Assembly (NCBI GenBank): GCA_937872225.1
Contig: CALMRZ010000016.1
Location: forward strand, 62,001-126,000
DNA length: 64,000 bases
Reading direction: 5' to 3'
From: an uncultured Spirochaetota bacterium
Lineage (GTDB): Bacteria > Spirochaetota > UBA4802 > UBA5550
Numbering within the stretch: position 1 is the first letter of the stretch; each line of letters begins with the position of its first letter. The notes beneath the pieces are model-generated. The model did no database searches. It saw nothing but the letters and a program-made list of their open reading frames with translations, and had not been told where the DNA came from. The position numbers and the translations under genes are program-made. This document shows, one piece after another, positions 41,057-50,312 of the stretch.

Positions 41057-42912
41057 TCGTCCTCTTCAAGCTCGTTGAACAGCGAGATAACGGCGTCTTT
41101 TTTCCTCGCGATTTTGATTATTTCATCGATATACTCTTTTTTCACCAGGGCGTGGGTCTGCGATATCCGCTCCACGATCCCTTCCTTGGCGATTCCCAGC
41201 GTCAGCTCGTCAATGAATTCCCCATGGCTTGACGTGAGGAGTATGTGCTGGGATATCTTGATGTTGATGGTCTGGTTCGACCATTCCCGCAGCAGAAAGT
41301 CCAGGTTCTGGGGCAGCTCGTTTTTCGAGTAGAGTTCCAGCGTTTCGAGGAACCGGTTGAGGGACATGCCCCGCTTCTGCGCCCGCACGATCGCGGGCCT
41401 GCTGATGACCGTGTTGATGATGACGTCGTGCTTTATGATGTCGGTATGGGTCAGCAGATGATAGAGGGCCTCCGACGGCATTTCCTGGGCCGGGATGATC
41501 AGGGTGAAATCGGGGTTGATGTAGATGTTCTTCTTTGCCGGTGCCGGCTCTTCCGAGTAGGTCTTCAGCATCTGGCAGGCGATGTCCCTGCCGATATCGG
41601 ACAGCATGATCCTCCCGCCGTCGATGTCGAGGATCCCCATGATGCAGAGAAAGTTCATCACGGTGCCGAACCGTTCCATTTCGTCCTGCAGGTCCAGGAG
41701 ATTGTCGGCGAAGGCCTTTTCGCCCGCCTCAGACAGGGACCTGGTGAGTATCGTGATCTTCAGATAGCCGTAGGTGACGGACTTGAGCTTGTACAGGAGC
41801 TTGATTATCGATTTGATGAAGTCATACGACGGTATGTCGAAGGGCGGTTTGAAAAACGGCTCGTAGGTGCCCGTGCCCCCGACGATCTTCAGGATCCGCT
41901 TCATGAGGAGGAGCGGCTGCTCGAGCTCCGCGCGGAGTTCGAAGAGCGAAATGGCGGCAATGTCCTTGTTCAGTTTCAGGCACCCCAGCCGGTTGAGGAT
42001 GAACATGGAAAGCTGCGCCGATTCCTCGGAAGGAAGGTCGGTCCCGTTCTGGTCCTTCAGGGGGAGCATCGCCTCGGAAATGCGCCTGATGTCGATTTTC
42101 CTGAATTCCTGCTGCTTGGTGAGAAAAAGTCCGAAGGTCGAAATTACGTCGAAGGCGTTCAGGAGGTTGTTGATCTGGAAGTAGCGGTTGCTGACTTTCA
42201 GCTTCTTCCTCGTGTCGTCGTGCTCCTCAAGGGAAGCCAGGGTTGGGCTGATTTTTTCGTTGAGGACCAGGTACGAATTGAATTCCGGGCGGTAGCACTG
42301 GTAGAGGTGGACCATGTTCTGGGAGATCATGCCGGCAATGATTTTTTCGGCGGATTTCTGCGGCAGCCGGTCTTTCGCGGCGTCAAGGGTGACGATGCAG
42401 CCCGATTCGGCCATGAACTTGAGGAAGGCCCGCGCCTCGCGGTCTTTCAGGCTTTTGTCAAATTCTGAATGCTGTTTCTGCGTTTCAAGGTGGAGGAAAT
42501 TTTTATGGATCCGGTCCGTCAGGGTCTTCGGCTCGACGATGCGCAGCAGACCCGCGACCTCCGTGATGCCGTGGGCCTTGTCCATCTTGGTGTTGAGCAT
42601 CTGCCTGTTCTTGATGGTGTAGATGAGGAGGCACCGCGACAGGGTGTCGGCCGTTTTTTCTATGACGGGAATATCGAGCTTCAGCTCCTTCTGGATTTCG
42701 ACGAAGGTAACGCCGTCCGGAGCCCCGTATACCGCCTTGAGGAGCCGGTGGCTGTTGGAGTCCAGGCTCTTGAGCAGGGTATGGAGACCCGTAACGGTCG
42801 ACAGCGCTCCCACCAGGTCGCGCTTGGACTTGTTCTTAAGCTGGAGCCTGACCCCGAGCTCCTTGAAGTCCTCTGCCGACAGTTTTTTGACCGATTCGCT
42901 TATTTCTTTCAT
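41053..42912 (-). CDS. XPB/Ssl2 N-terminal-like (Helicase_C_3) protein without helicase motor
   Basis: A ~619-residue protein with no Walker or DEAD-box motif. The C-terminal 180 residues (NIYINPDFTLIIPAQEMPSE, HDVIINTVISRPAIVRAQKR, MSLNRFLETLELYSKNELPQ) match the XPB helicase N-terminal domain (Helicase_C_3), which in XPB precedes the motor. The rest is helical and winged-helix-like. A GTG at 42933 is also possible; a TATAAA lies about 10-15 bases further upstream. Stand-alone proteins with this domain occur in actinobacteria and others, with unknown role, perhaps DNA repair. No XPB motor gene is next to it here. Confidence 0.65.
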   Translation of the reverse strand: MKEISESVKKLSAEDFKELGVRLQLKNKSKRDLVGALSTVTGLHTLLKSLDSNSHRLLKAVYGAPDGVTFVEIQKELKLDIPVIEKTADTLSRCLLIYTIKNRQMLNTKMDKAHGITEVAGLLRIVEPKTLTDRIHKNFLHLETQKQHSEFDKSLKDREARAFLKFMAESGCIVTLDAAKDRLPQKSAEKIIAGMISQNMVHLYQCYRPEFNSYLVLNEKISPTLASLEEHDDTRKKLKVSNRYFQINNLLNAFDVISTFGLFLTKQQEFRKIDIRRISEAMLPLKDQNGTDLPSEESAQLSMFILNRLGCLKLNKDIAAISLFELRAELEQPLLLMKRILKIVGGTGTYEPFFKPPFDIPSYDFIKSIIKLLYKLKSVTYGYLKITILTRSLSEAGEKAFADNLLDLQDEMERFGTVMNFLCIMGILDIDGGRIMLSDIGRDIACQMLKTYSEEPAPAKKNIYINPDFTLIIPAQEMPSEALYHLLTHTDIIKHDVIINTVISRPAIVRAQKRGMSLNRFLETLELYSKNELPQNLDFLLREWSNQTINIKISQHILLTSSHGEFIDELTLGIAKEGIVERISQTHALVKKEYIDEIIKIARKKDAVISLFNELEEDD

Positions 42913-43112
42913 ACGAAAAAAAATTGTAGACACTGAAATATGTCTATTTTATATAGATGCTGTTATTTTAGCAATACATTTTATTGTTTTAAACGTAACG
43001 GGCTATTCAGCGTCCTTTCTGTTGTTTTGCGGATCAGATGCCATTCAGGGGATACAGCCGAATATCCTTCATCCGTTATCCTTTGTATGCACATGTGGCA
43101 AGGAGCACCCCA

Positions 43113-44207
43113 ATGATTCAGTTTTTACGCTTTGACAGTTCAACCATTGAAGAATCCCGGTTTTCCATAATTTCCGGCAGGGACAGCGTCCTCTTTTTTG
43201 TAAAGCGGGCCGTGTACCTTCTTTTGTTCGTGTATTCCACCCTCTTCCTTGCCGTGGCCATACCCTTTGTGAAGACCCCCTTTGTCCCCATATACTTCCT
43301 GGGCGGATGCGCCACCGCCGTGCTGGTCATGAGGATCGTGAACTATGTCGCGCTGTTCGTGAGATACCGGAACGGCGGAATCATCGTCACCAAAGAGGGA
43401 CTTGAACTCAGGGAGCGCGGCGCAACGATAAGGATCCCTGCGGCTGACATAACATACCTTGAGAGAACATTTGTCGGCAATGTCCTCATACGCCAGAAGT
43501 ACGCCAAGACCTCGTTCCCCTTTATGCTCCTCCCAGAAGACGACCGCGAAAAGTTCCTTGCGCTTTTCCAGGACATGGCGCCCCGGCGGTCGGTCCTGCT
43601 GCGCAAGATATGGGATTTTGTCGATGCCATCGTGGTCGCCCTGGTGCTGGCGGTCCACATCATACAGTATATCATCCAGGCCTATTACATACCGACCGGT
43701 TCGATGGAAGACACCCTGAAGGTGGGAGACCATCTCTTCGTTGAGAAGATCACCTACGGTCCGGTGGTTCCGCAGATGATCGGGATGCAGAAGCCGGTCC
43801 ACCTTTCCTGCCTGGGTATCCGCAAGATAAGGCGGGGCGACATCGTCATCTTCAGGCCGCCCCATGACGAGGACAAGGACTACATCAAGCGATGCATCGC
43901 GGTTCCCGGAGACCGGTTTGAGATAAAAGAGGGCGCCGTCTTCATCAACGAGAAAAAAACCGAAGAGCCCTACGTCAAGGGCGTCACCAAGCCCTTCAAC
44001 TTCGGCCCGACACGGCAGAACGAGATCGAGGGCGTGGTCCCGCCGGGCAAGGTCATCGTCATGGGCGACAACCGGGAGAATTCGCAGGACAGCCGCTTCT
44101 TCGGGTATCTCGATATCGAGCGCGTCAAGGGCAAGGCGTTCATCCTCTACTGGAACACGAGGCAGGTCTTCAAGTTGGATTTCTCGCGGTTCGGCCTGAT
44201 CCGGTGA
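43113..44207 (+). CDS. lepB: Signal peptidase I with N-terminal PH-like extension
   Basis: A 364-residue signal peptidase I that removes signal peptides from exported proteins. The catalytic pair is S197 (YIPTGSMEDTLKVGD) and K259 (KDYIKRCIAVPGDRF), and the C-terminal GDNRENSQDSRFFG is intact. The first 175 residues are unusual: two membrane helices (VKRAVYLLLFVYSTLFLAV and ATAVLVMRIVNYVALFVRY), then ~85 residues of beta pattern (GGIIVTKEGLELRERGATIRI) resembling a bacterial PH domain, before the usual membrane anchor and catalytic core. AAGGAGC precedes the start. The next gene is an FtsI-type protein. Confidence 0.9.
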   Translation: MIQFLRFDSSTIEESRFSIISGRDSVLFFVKRAVYLLLFVYSTLFLAVAIPFVKTPFVPIYFLGGCATAVLVMRIVNYVALFVRYRNGGIIVTKEGLELRERGATIRIPAADITYLERTFVGNVLIRQKYAKTSFPFMLLPEDDREKFLALFQDMAPRRSVLLRKIWDFVDAIVVALVLAVHIIQYIIQAYYIPTGSMEDTLKVGDHLFVEKITYGPVVPQMIGMQKPVHLSCLGIRKIRRGDIVIFRPPHDEDKDYIKRCIAVPGDRFEIKEGAVFINEKKTEEPYVKGVTKPFNFGPTRQNEIEGVVPPGKVIVMGDNRENSQDSRFFGYLDIERVKGKAFILYWNTRQVFKLDFSRFGLIR

Positions 44208-44279
44208 AGCGCCGGCCATGCCGCAGGGGCGCGTCATTCCCTGCCGGCGAATCCCGTTTAACGGTTTACCGGGTGTTGT

Positions 44280-46124
44280 ATGAACCAGAAGGTATTTAAA
44301 CGGCGGGTCTACAGTGCCGGCCTGATATTCGCGCTGCTCTCCCTTGCCTTCATCGTCAGGCTTTTCAATCTTCATTTTTCCTCCCGGATCGTCGTTCCCG
44401 ATGCGGACAAACAGGAAGTGCGCCGCGGCTTCATCAGCGACCGGAACGGCTATCTCCTGGCTCTTTCCGTCGAGAAGTATTCGCTGTTCGCCAATCCCGA
44501 GGAGATACAGAAGCCGGAGGAGACCGCCAGGGTCCTGTCGAGGCTCCTGTCGATGCCGGCCGATACGCTCCTCGGCAAACTCACGAAGAAGAAGCGCTTT
44601 ATCTGGATCAAACGCAAGATCGAGGATTCCCAGGCCGGGGAACTGCGCCGCATCAACATCCCGGGGCTCTATCTGAAAAAGGAATACCGGCGCATGTATC
44701 CCCACGAGGGACTGGCGTCGAACATCGTCGGCTTCACGGGGTTGGACAACAACGGCCTGGCCGGCATCGAATACAATTATGACAGGGTCCTTTCCTCGCC
44801 GGCGGACGGGGCCGCGGTGGAAGCAGGCGGCGTTTCCTTCGGGCATAACATAACCCTTACCATTGACCGCTTCATCCAGTACCGTGCCGAGCGCGAGATC
44901 GAGAATGCCGTCGCCCGGTACCGGGCCAAGCAGGGCGCGGTGCTGGTCCTCGAAGTGAAAACCGGGAGGATCCTGGCCTTTGCCAAGAGCCCCGGCTATA
45001 ATCCCAACCGGTATTACGAGTATCCCCAGTTCGCTCTCAGGAATTTTTCCTTCATCGATTCCTTCGAGCCGGGGTCGACGATGAAGATCATTTCCCTGGC
45101 CTCCATGCTCGAGCACAATCCCGCCATTGCGAACCGCCACTTCACCTGCCGGGGGTGGATCGATATCGCCGATGTGCGGATCAACTGCACCGGCGTCCAC
45201 GGCACCATCGGCATGGCGGACGTTATCAGGCATTCGTGCAACGTCGGCGTCATCGAAGCGGTGAAGGGGATCAAAAAGAAAGACCTGTATGATACGCTGG
45301 TTAAGTTCAGGTTCGGACAGAAGACCGGCGTGGAGCTTCCCGGCGAGACCGAGGGGATCCTGCGCCCCTGGAAGAAGTGGTCGGGGCTGTCGAAGTTCTC
45401 CATGGCGATCGGGCAGGAAATAGCCGTCACATCGGTCCAGCTTGCCGCCGCCTTCTGCGCCGTGGCCAACGGCGGCGTCTACCTGTCGCCCTCCATCATC
45501 GAGTCCATCGAGAGCCATGACGGCGCCGTTCTCCGGTCATTCAAACCCGCCGTCAGGGAACGGGTCATGAGCAGAAGCATCAGCAGGAAACTGATGGCCA
45601 TGATGCGCGGCGTCGTGGCGGGCGGCACGGGACAGAAGGCCGCCTCCCCCTACTTCTGCGTCGCCGGCAAGACCGGCACGTCCCAGAAATTCATCCGCGC
45701 CCGGGGATACTCTGACCGGGTGCTGTCCTCCTTCATCGGTCTCGCCCCCTGCGAGGATCCGACCGTGTGCATCCTGGTCATCATCGACGACCCTGCGGAC
45801 AAGCTGTCGGGCGGACAGATCGCCACCCCGGTGTTCGCGAACCTTGTTGACCGGGTGCTGGCCCGCCAGGGCGCGCGCCGCCAGTCCCTGAAGGCGGCGG
45901 CGCCGGTCCCCATGAAGGCGAAGAGGGCCGATTTTGACGGCACAACCATGCCCGATTTCCGGGGCATGCGGATGCCCGAATCGATTGACCTCATCATGCG
46001 GATGAAAAGGAGCTTCGCGGTCCGGTATTCACTGCACGGAACCGGCCGGGTCTCCAGCCAGCGGCCGCTCCCCGGCGCGCCCCTGGATGATTCGGTTCTG
46101 GTGGTCCTGGAATTCAGGGAATAG
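44280..46124 (+). CDS. ftsI: Penicillin-binding protein FtsI/PBP2 type with PASTA domain
   Basis: A 614-residue class B peptidoglycan transpeptidase. One N-terminal membrane helix (residues ~12-28) is followed by the PBP dimer domain. Catalytic motifs are S266-TMK (PGSTMKII), S319-CN and K464-TG (AGKTGTSQ). The last ~60 residues (MPDFRGMRMPESIDLIMRM to the end) are one PASTA repeat, which senses muropeptides or beta-lactams. It starts 72 bases after lepB. FtsI acts at the division septum; the PBP2 alternative is possible, but PASTA usually accompanies FtsI-type proteins. Confidence 0.9.
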   Translation: MNQKVFKRRVYSAGLIFALLSLAFIVRLFNLHFSSRIVVPDADKQEVRRGFISDRNGYLLALSVEKYSLFANPEEIQKPEETARVLSRLLSMPADTLLGKLTKKKRFIWIKRKIEDSQAGELRRINIPGLYLKKEYRRMYPHEGLASNIVGFTGLDNNGLAGIEYNYDRVLSSPADGAAVEAGGVSFGHNITLTIDRFIQYRAEREIENAVARYRAKQGAVLVLEVKTGRILAFAKSPGYNPNRYYEYPQFALRNFSFIDSFEPGSTMKIISLASMLEHNPAIANRHFTCRGWIDIADVRINCTGVHGTIGMADVIRHSCNVGVIEAVKGIKKKDLYDTLVKFRFGQKTGVELPGETEGILRPWKKWSGLSKFSMAIGQEIAVTSVQLAAAFCAVANGGVYLSPSIIESIESHDGAVLRSFKPAVRERVMSRSISRKLMAMMRGVVAGGTGQKAASPYFCVAGKTGTSQKFIRARGYSDRVLSSFIGLAPCEDPTVCILVIIDDPADKLSGGQIATPVFANLVDRVLARQGARRQSLKAAAPVPMKAKRADFDGTTMPDFRGMRMPESIDLIMRMKRSFAVRYSLHGTGRVSSQRPLPGAPLDDSVLVVLEFRE

Positions 46125-46217
46125 GTGAAGGGTCAGGGCCTGTTTTCCATTAATTTCATTGACTTGATTCGCAGCCCGGTGATACCTTCCCTTCATACGT
46201 TACTGGGGGATTGGATC

Positions 46218-48224
46218 ATGTCCGGACCTGGCTTGTATAACAGCCGCATTATCAACACGTACCTGAAATATATAAAAAAGAATTTTCCTCATGTCGACAT
46301 CGATGAGCTCCTTTCGCATGCCAGGATGAAGCCCTACGAGGTGGCCGACCAGAGCCACTGGTTTACCCAGGAACAGGTCAACAGGTTCCATGAGAAGATG
46401 GTAGGGTTGACCGGGGACGAGAATATTGCCCGAGAAGCCGGCCGGTACGCCGCGAGTCCCGAATCGATCGGCATCATGCGACAGTATGTCCTCGGCTTCG
46501 TAAACCCCGCCAGGGTCTATGAAATTATCGAAAAAGCCGCCCGGGGATTTACCCGTTCCAGCAGTTATGAATACAAAAAGTTAGACCCAAAAAAAGTCGA
46601 GATAACCGTAACGCCCCATGAGGGGGTTTCCGAGAAAAAGTTTCAGTGCGAAAACCGGATGGGGTATTTTGAATCGATCGGCCTTGCCTTCGATAACCGG
46701 ATCCCCGGGATAGAACATCCCGAATGCATCTTTAACGGCGGAAAAAAATGCCGGTATATCATAACCTGGGAGAGCAATCTTCTGTCTGTTCTGAAGCAGT
46801 TGAGGAACAGCGCCGCGGTACTGGGTCTGGCTGCCGGCGCCGCGCTTTCTGTTATCCTGCCGATAACAACCGTTATTTATTATTATCCCGCGGCGCTGCT
46901 TGTCGTTTTCATCCTGACGTTTTTATGCGATTATCTGACAAAGAAGGAACTCCGGAAGTCCCTTCTCAACCGCGAGAGTTCCCACGAGGAGCTTGTGCGA
47001 CAGATGGACATAAACTACAACAATTCACTCATGATCAATGAAATCGGACAGGCGGTAAGCAGGCAGACAAACATCGAGGGTATCCTTAAAATCGTGATGC
47101 AGATATTCAGGAAACGCCTTGATTATGACCGCTGCATGCTGCTCATGAGAAATGAAAAAAAGGACGCCTTGATATTTCAATCCGGCTTCGGGTATACTTC
47201 CGCGCAGCTTAAAACTCTGAAGAATACGGAGTTCAAGCTTCGGAAGAAGAAAAACGGGGACATCTACTCGGTTTCATATAACGAGAGAAGACCGTACCTG
47301 GTAAACGACATCTCCCGAATCGATGAAAACCTTTCGCCGCTGAGCATGCAGTTTGTCAGGGACCTGGGCGCCCGCTCTTTCATCTGCTGCCCGATCGTGT
47401 GCGACAGGGAGCCGATGGGTGTCCTGGCGGTGGACAATGTAAAAACAAAACGGCCCCTGATCCAGAGCGATTTGCAGCTGTTGATGGGCATCTCGTCGGT
47501 CATCGGCATCAGCATCAGGAACGCGGAGCTCTACGACGCCAGGGCGAAGCAGCTGCAGTCAATATTGAACGTGCTGGCCGCAAGCATTGATGCCCGGGAC
47601 CCGTACACCGCGGGCCATTCGGAAAAGGTGACCGAGTACGCGATAGGGATATGCAGGGAGATGGGGGTCCCGCGGGATTACGCCGAGATCGTCGGGATCG
47701 CGGCGGCGCTCCACGACTACGGGAAAATCGGGATATCCGATTCGCTTTTGAAAAAGAAGGGGAGCCTCACGGATAGCGAGCGCGAAATAATCAAGACCCA
47801 CGCGGAAAAAACGAGGCAGATCCTCGATCGGATCAATTTCATGGGCGAATACAACAAGATCCCCGAGATCGCGGGCTCCCACCATGAGAAGCTGGACGGG
47901 AGCGGGTACCCGCGGGGGTTGAAGGGCTCCGAAATACCCCTGGGCTCCCAGATCATAGCTGTGGCCGATTTCTTCGAAGCAGTAACCTCGCGGCGCCACT
48001 ACAGGGATTCACTGTCCCTCAATGAGGCGTTCCAACTGCTGAGGGGAGAGGGCGGGAAGCACTTTGACAAGAATATTATCAAGGCTTTCATCAATTATTA
48101 CAAAAGGACAAAGATCCGGAGCGCGTACGCATCCCTCCTGGCTGAACTGGAAAAGGAGAAAGACACCTCCAGGAGAAGCATTATCCTGGACAAAATCGAC
48201 AGTCTGAAAATCGGACCGTATTGA
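46218..48224 (+). CDS. V4R-like/GAF/HD-GYP signalling protein
   Basis: A ~668-residue cytoplasmic-facing signalling protein. Residues 1-175 read as a small-ligand sensor of the V4R type, ending in HPECIFNGGKKCRYIITW. Two membrane helices follow near 190-235, then a GAF domain (~275-430), then an HD-GYP phosphodiesterase: HD at H499/D500, HHEKLDG at H555/H556 and GYP at 563-565. It should hydrolyse cyclic di-GMP in response to the sensed ligand. The ATG at 46218 has a GGGGGA ribosome site; an upstream GTG at 46125 is in frame, but its 31 residues lack a clear signal. It follows ftsI on the same strand. Confidence 0.85.
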   Translation: MSGPGLYNSRIINTYLKYIKKNFPHVDIDELLSHARMKPYEVADQSHWFTQEQVNRFHEKMVGLTGDENIAREAGRYAASPESIGIMRQYVLGFVNPARVYEIIEKAARGFTRSSSYEYKKLDPKKVEITVTPHEGVSEKKFQCENRMGYFESIGLAFDNRIPGIEHPECIFNGGKKCRYIITWESNLLSVLKQLRNSAAVLGLAAGAALSVILPITTVIYYYPAALLVVFILTFLCDYLTKKELRKSLLNRESSHEELVRQMDINYNNSLMINEIGQAVSRQTNIEGILKIVMQIFRKRLDYDRCMLLMRNEKKDALIFQSGFGYTSAQLKTLKNTEFKLRKKKNGDIYSVSYNERRPYLVNDISRIDENLSPLSMQFVRDLGARSFICCPIVCDREPMGVLAVDNVKTKRPLIQSDLQLLMGISSVIGISIRNAELYDARAKQLQSILNVLAASIDARDPYTAGHSEKVTEYAIGICREMGVPRDYAEIVGIAAALHDYGKIGISDSLLKKKGSLTDSEREIIKTHAEKTRQILDRINFMGEYNKIPEIAGSHHEKLDGSGYPRGLKGSEIPLGSQIIAVADFFEAVTSRRHYRDSLSLNEAFQLLRGEGGKHFDKNIIKAFINYYKRTKIRSAYASLLAELEKEKDTSRRSIILDKIDSLKIGPY

Positions 48225-48252
48225 GAAATTCGCGGACCCTTTCCCGCACGCG

Positions 48253-48555
48253 TCAATCCAACCCGAGAAGTTCCGGCCTCGGGTGGTCCGTTTTTCCCTT
48301 CCGCTTCATCTGCCCCCCGTCCCGGGATTCCGCCGGAGGAAGTGACGGAGAGCGCCCTTGTTTCTCCTGGAGGTCCATGACAAAAAACCACGAGCTGCGG
48401 GTAGCCGAGACCAGGAGCATGATCATGCCCGCCATGACCAGGAACAGGCTCTGCGTGTCCAGGAAAAACAGGACGTGGAGCGCGGCGAATACGATTCCCG
48501 AGAAGGCGGGGGCGGGCCACCCATGGCGGCGCAGCGCGGCGCCATATTCCTTCAT
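48253..48555 (-). CDS. Small membrane protein, possible CPBP-protease remnant
   Basis: A ~100-residue protein with two hydrophobic segments (GIVFAALHVLFFLDTQSLF and LFLVMAGMIMLLVSAT) and a basic tail. The first resembles the FxxxH stretch of CPBP (Abi) intramembrane proteases, and LLMKEYGAALRRHGW could be the region preceding it. The EExxxR motif is not visible. The start is uncertain: the ATG at 48555 has no ribosome site, and the frame is open upstream across the end of the radical SAM gene. It may be a truncated gene or an unrelated small membrane protein. Confidence 0.38.
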   Translation of the reverse strand: MKEYGAALRRHGWPAPAFSGIVFAALHVLFFLDTQSLFLVMAGMIMLLVSATRSSWFFVMDLQEKQGRSPSLPPAESRDGGQMKRKGKTDHPRPELLGLD

Positions 48556-48608
48556 GAGGAGCCGGGAGATGAGGCCCCGCGCAGCCCCGCTGCCGTGGGT
48601 GGTTGCCC

Positions 48609-49958
48609 TTAGATGCCCGTGTACCACTTTCTTCCCTTGACGCTGACCCATGCCAGTGTCATTGCAAGTTTCGGGTTGCGCGTTATCCTGAGGAACCGCA
48701 TTGAACGGAAAAAGATCTTGTGCGGGGAATAGAAGTTCATCCCCACTTTTTTCATCCACCCCTGGAGCTGTTCCTCGGTCAGGTTTTTCATCTTGAAATG
48801 GATGCCCGCCACGAATTTTTCCCTCGTCCGGTCCCAGTCATCGGGGAACTTGTTCAGTTTCAGCCGGCCTTCCTGTTCCATTTTTTTATAGAACCGGGTG
48901 CCGGGCAGGGTCTGCTTGGCATAGAGCCGGAGGATGTCAAAGGACGCGCTCTCGAGATAGCGCTCCGTCTGCGCCAGCACGTCGGCGTTGTCGGCGTCGT
49001 TCCCGAAGACCATTTCCGCGGTGATGATGATCTTCCGCTTCCGGGCGTTGTCCACCAGCTCCGAGTATTTCTCGGGAGGGTATTTTTCCAGGTTGAGCGT
49101 CTTGTTCATGTCTTTCAGCGATTCGGGGTTGATCGATTCAAAGTCGATCAGCATGTTCCTGCATCCCGCCGCGGAGGCCAGGTCCAGGGCCTCTATGTCG
49201 GCCAGGGCGTTGATGGAGGCAAAGCAGATGAAATAGTTGAAGGGCATGTTCCCTTTTTTTCTCTCTTCGATAATCCTCCTGCACAGGGTCTTGAAGCGTC
49301 TCACTTCGCGGGGCGAATTGCCGTAGATATTGCCGTCGGTAAAATAGATCATGTTGTTTTTTTTCGGCAGGGACGCGAGCTCGTGTATGATGTCCTCCAC
49401 GTCCCTCTGGCGGTACACGTTTTCGTAGAAGGCGTTGATTGCGCAGAAGTCGCAGTCAAAGGGACAGCCCCTGCTGGTGGCGATGGGCGTAAAACGGTAG
49501 ACCGGCTTGAACAGGTCATGGCGGGGGAGCTTCATGCCTGTCAGTGGCCTTGCCTCGGATTTGTATTTTTTCTTCAACCGGCTATGCTCGAAATCGTCGA
49601 GCATCTCCGCGATCACGTGTTCGCCGTCGCCGATGCATACGGCATCGCAGTAGTTCAGGGCCTCGTCGGGGTACATGGATGCATGAACGCCGCCCATGAT
49701 GACCTTTTTCCCCCTGGCCCGGAACGCGGCGGCGATCCGGTAGGCCTGGTTCACATAGAGGGTGATGGTCGTTATGCCGATGATGTCGGCATCGGTGTCA
49801 TAGGTGATCTTCTCCAGTTCTTCGTCGACAAACTCGGCCTGCCAGTGGTCGGGGAGGTGGGCCGCGAGATAGGCGAATCCGAGGTTGTACATCGCGTCCC
49901 GCATCTGGTACATTTTATCGATGCTGAATTTCGGCTGGATGAATAAGATTTTTTTCAT
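48609..49958 (-). CDS. B12-binding-type radical SAM protein
   Basis: A ~449-residue radical SAM protein. Residues 1-130 form a cobalamin-binding-like Rossmann domain (KKILFIQPKFS, ADIIGITTITL, VIMGGVHASMYPDEAL, CIGDGEHV). The [4Fe-4S] motif is SRGCPFDCDFC (CxxxCxxC) near residue 160. DUF4070-like C-terminal residues follow. The family includes BchE-like oxidative cyclases and hopanoid/lipid methylases; substrate unknown. The start at 49958 (MKKILFIQ) is preferred over an ATG at 50072. It is not the pyruvate-formate-lyase-activase type, so it is not the missing activase of the glycyl-radical enzyme at 26.8 kb. It is divergent from the hydrolase gene. Confidence 0.84.
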   Translation of the reverse strand: MKKILFIQPKFSIDKMYQMRDAMYNLGFAYLAAHLPDHWQAEFVDEELEKITYDTDADIIGITTITLYVNQAYRIAAAFRARGKKVIMGGVHASMYPDEALNYCDAVCIGDGEHVIAEMLDDFEHSRLKKKYKSEARPLTGMKLPRHDLFKPVYRFTPIATSRGCPFDCDFCAINAFYENVYRQRDVEDIIHELASLPKKNNMIYFTDGNIYGNSPREVRRFKTLCRRIIEERKKGNMPFNYFICFASINALADIEALDLASAAGCRNMLIDFESINPESLKDMNKTLNLEKYPPEKYSELVDNARKRKIIITAEMVFGNDADNADVLAQTERYLESASFDILRLYAKQTLPGTRFYKKMEQEGRLKLNKFPDDWDRTREKFVAGIHFKMKNLTEEQLQGWMKKVGMNFYSPHKIFFRSMRFLRITRNPKLAMTLAWVSVKGRKWYTGI

Positions 49959-50312
49959 ATTGCTCTTGGACCTGCTTGACGGTGAATTTATTTTATTGAG
50001 GGCCAAATCGTAAATAAGGGGGGGTGTGTCCAGCACTATTTCCCGCAAGGCGATGACCAAATTCAGATACAATCGCGCTTTATCCGGTGCTTTTCCCCCG
50101 GGTTGCCGTGGGATACAACATGACGCACCATCCCCGTAGTTTTTTACATTCGTTTAATGTTAGTGGGTTGACATTATATCCTCATTTTGCATTTTTTAAT
50201 TGATGCATTTTACCGCAGATGATCGTATATTTTCCCGCAGGTGGAATCGTCTGCACCGGAACCGTCCCGGTTTTCTTACTGCGCGGCAGGAGCGTCCAGA
50301 GGAGGTGTCAAT

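Noticed and set aside
41245-42468. Plus-strand open frame inside the XPB-like gene
   Set aside because: Antisense shadow of the minus-strand gene; no ribosome site or motif.
43140-45518. Long minus-strand open frame opposite lepB and ftsI
   Set aside because: It spans two genes with unmistakable active-site motifs on the plus strand. No family is recognisable in it.
48720-49946. Plus-strand open frame opposite the radical SAM gene
   Set aside because: The minus strand has CxxxCxxC and a B12-domain pattern; the plus-strand product has neither motif nor start signal.
48609-49958. The missing activase for the glycyl-radical enzyme
   Set aside because: The protein has an N-terminal B12-binding-like domain and CxxxCxxC in a different fold context. 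Activases are smaller and have extra ferredoxin-like cysteines in the clades concerned.
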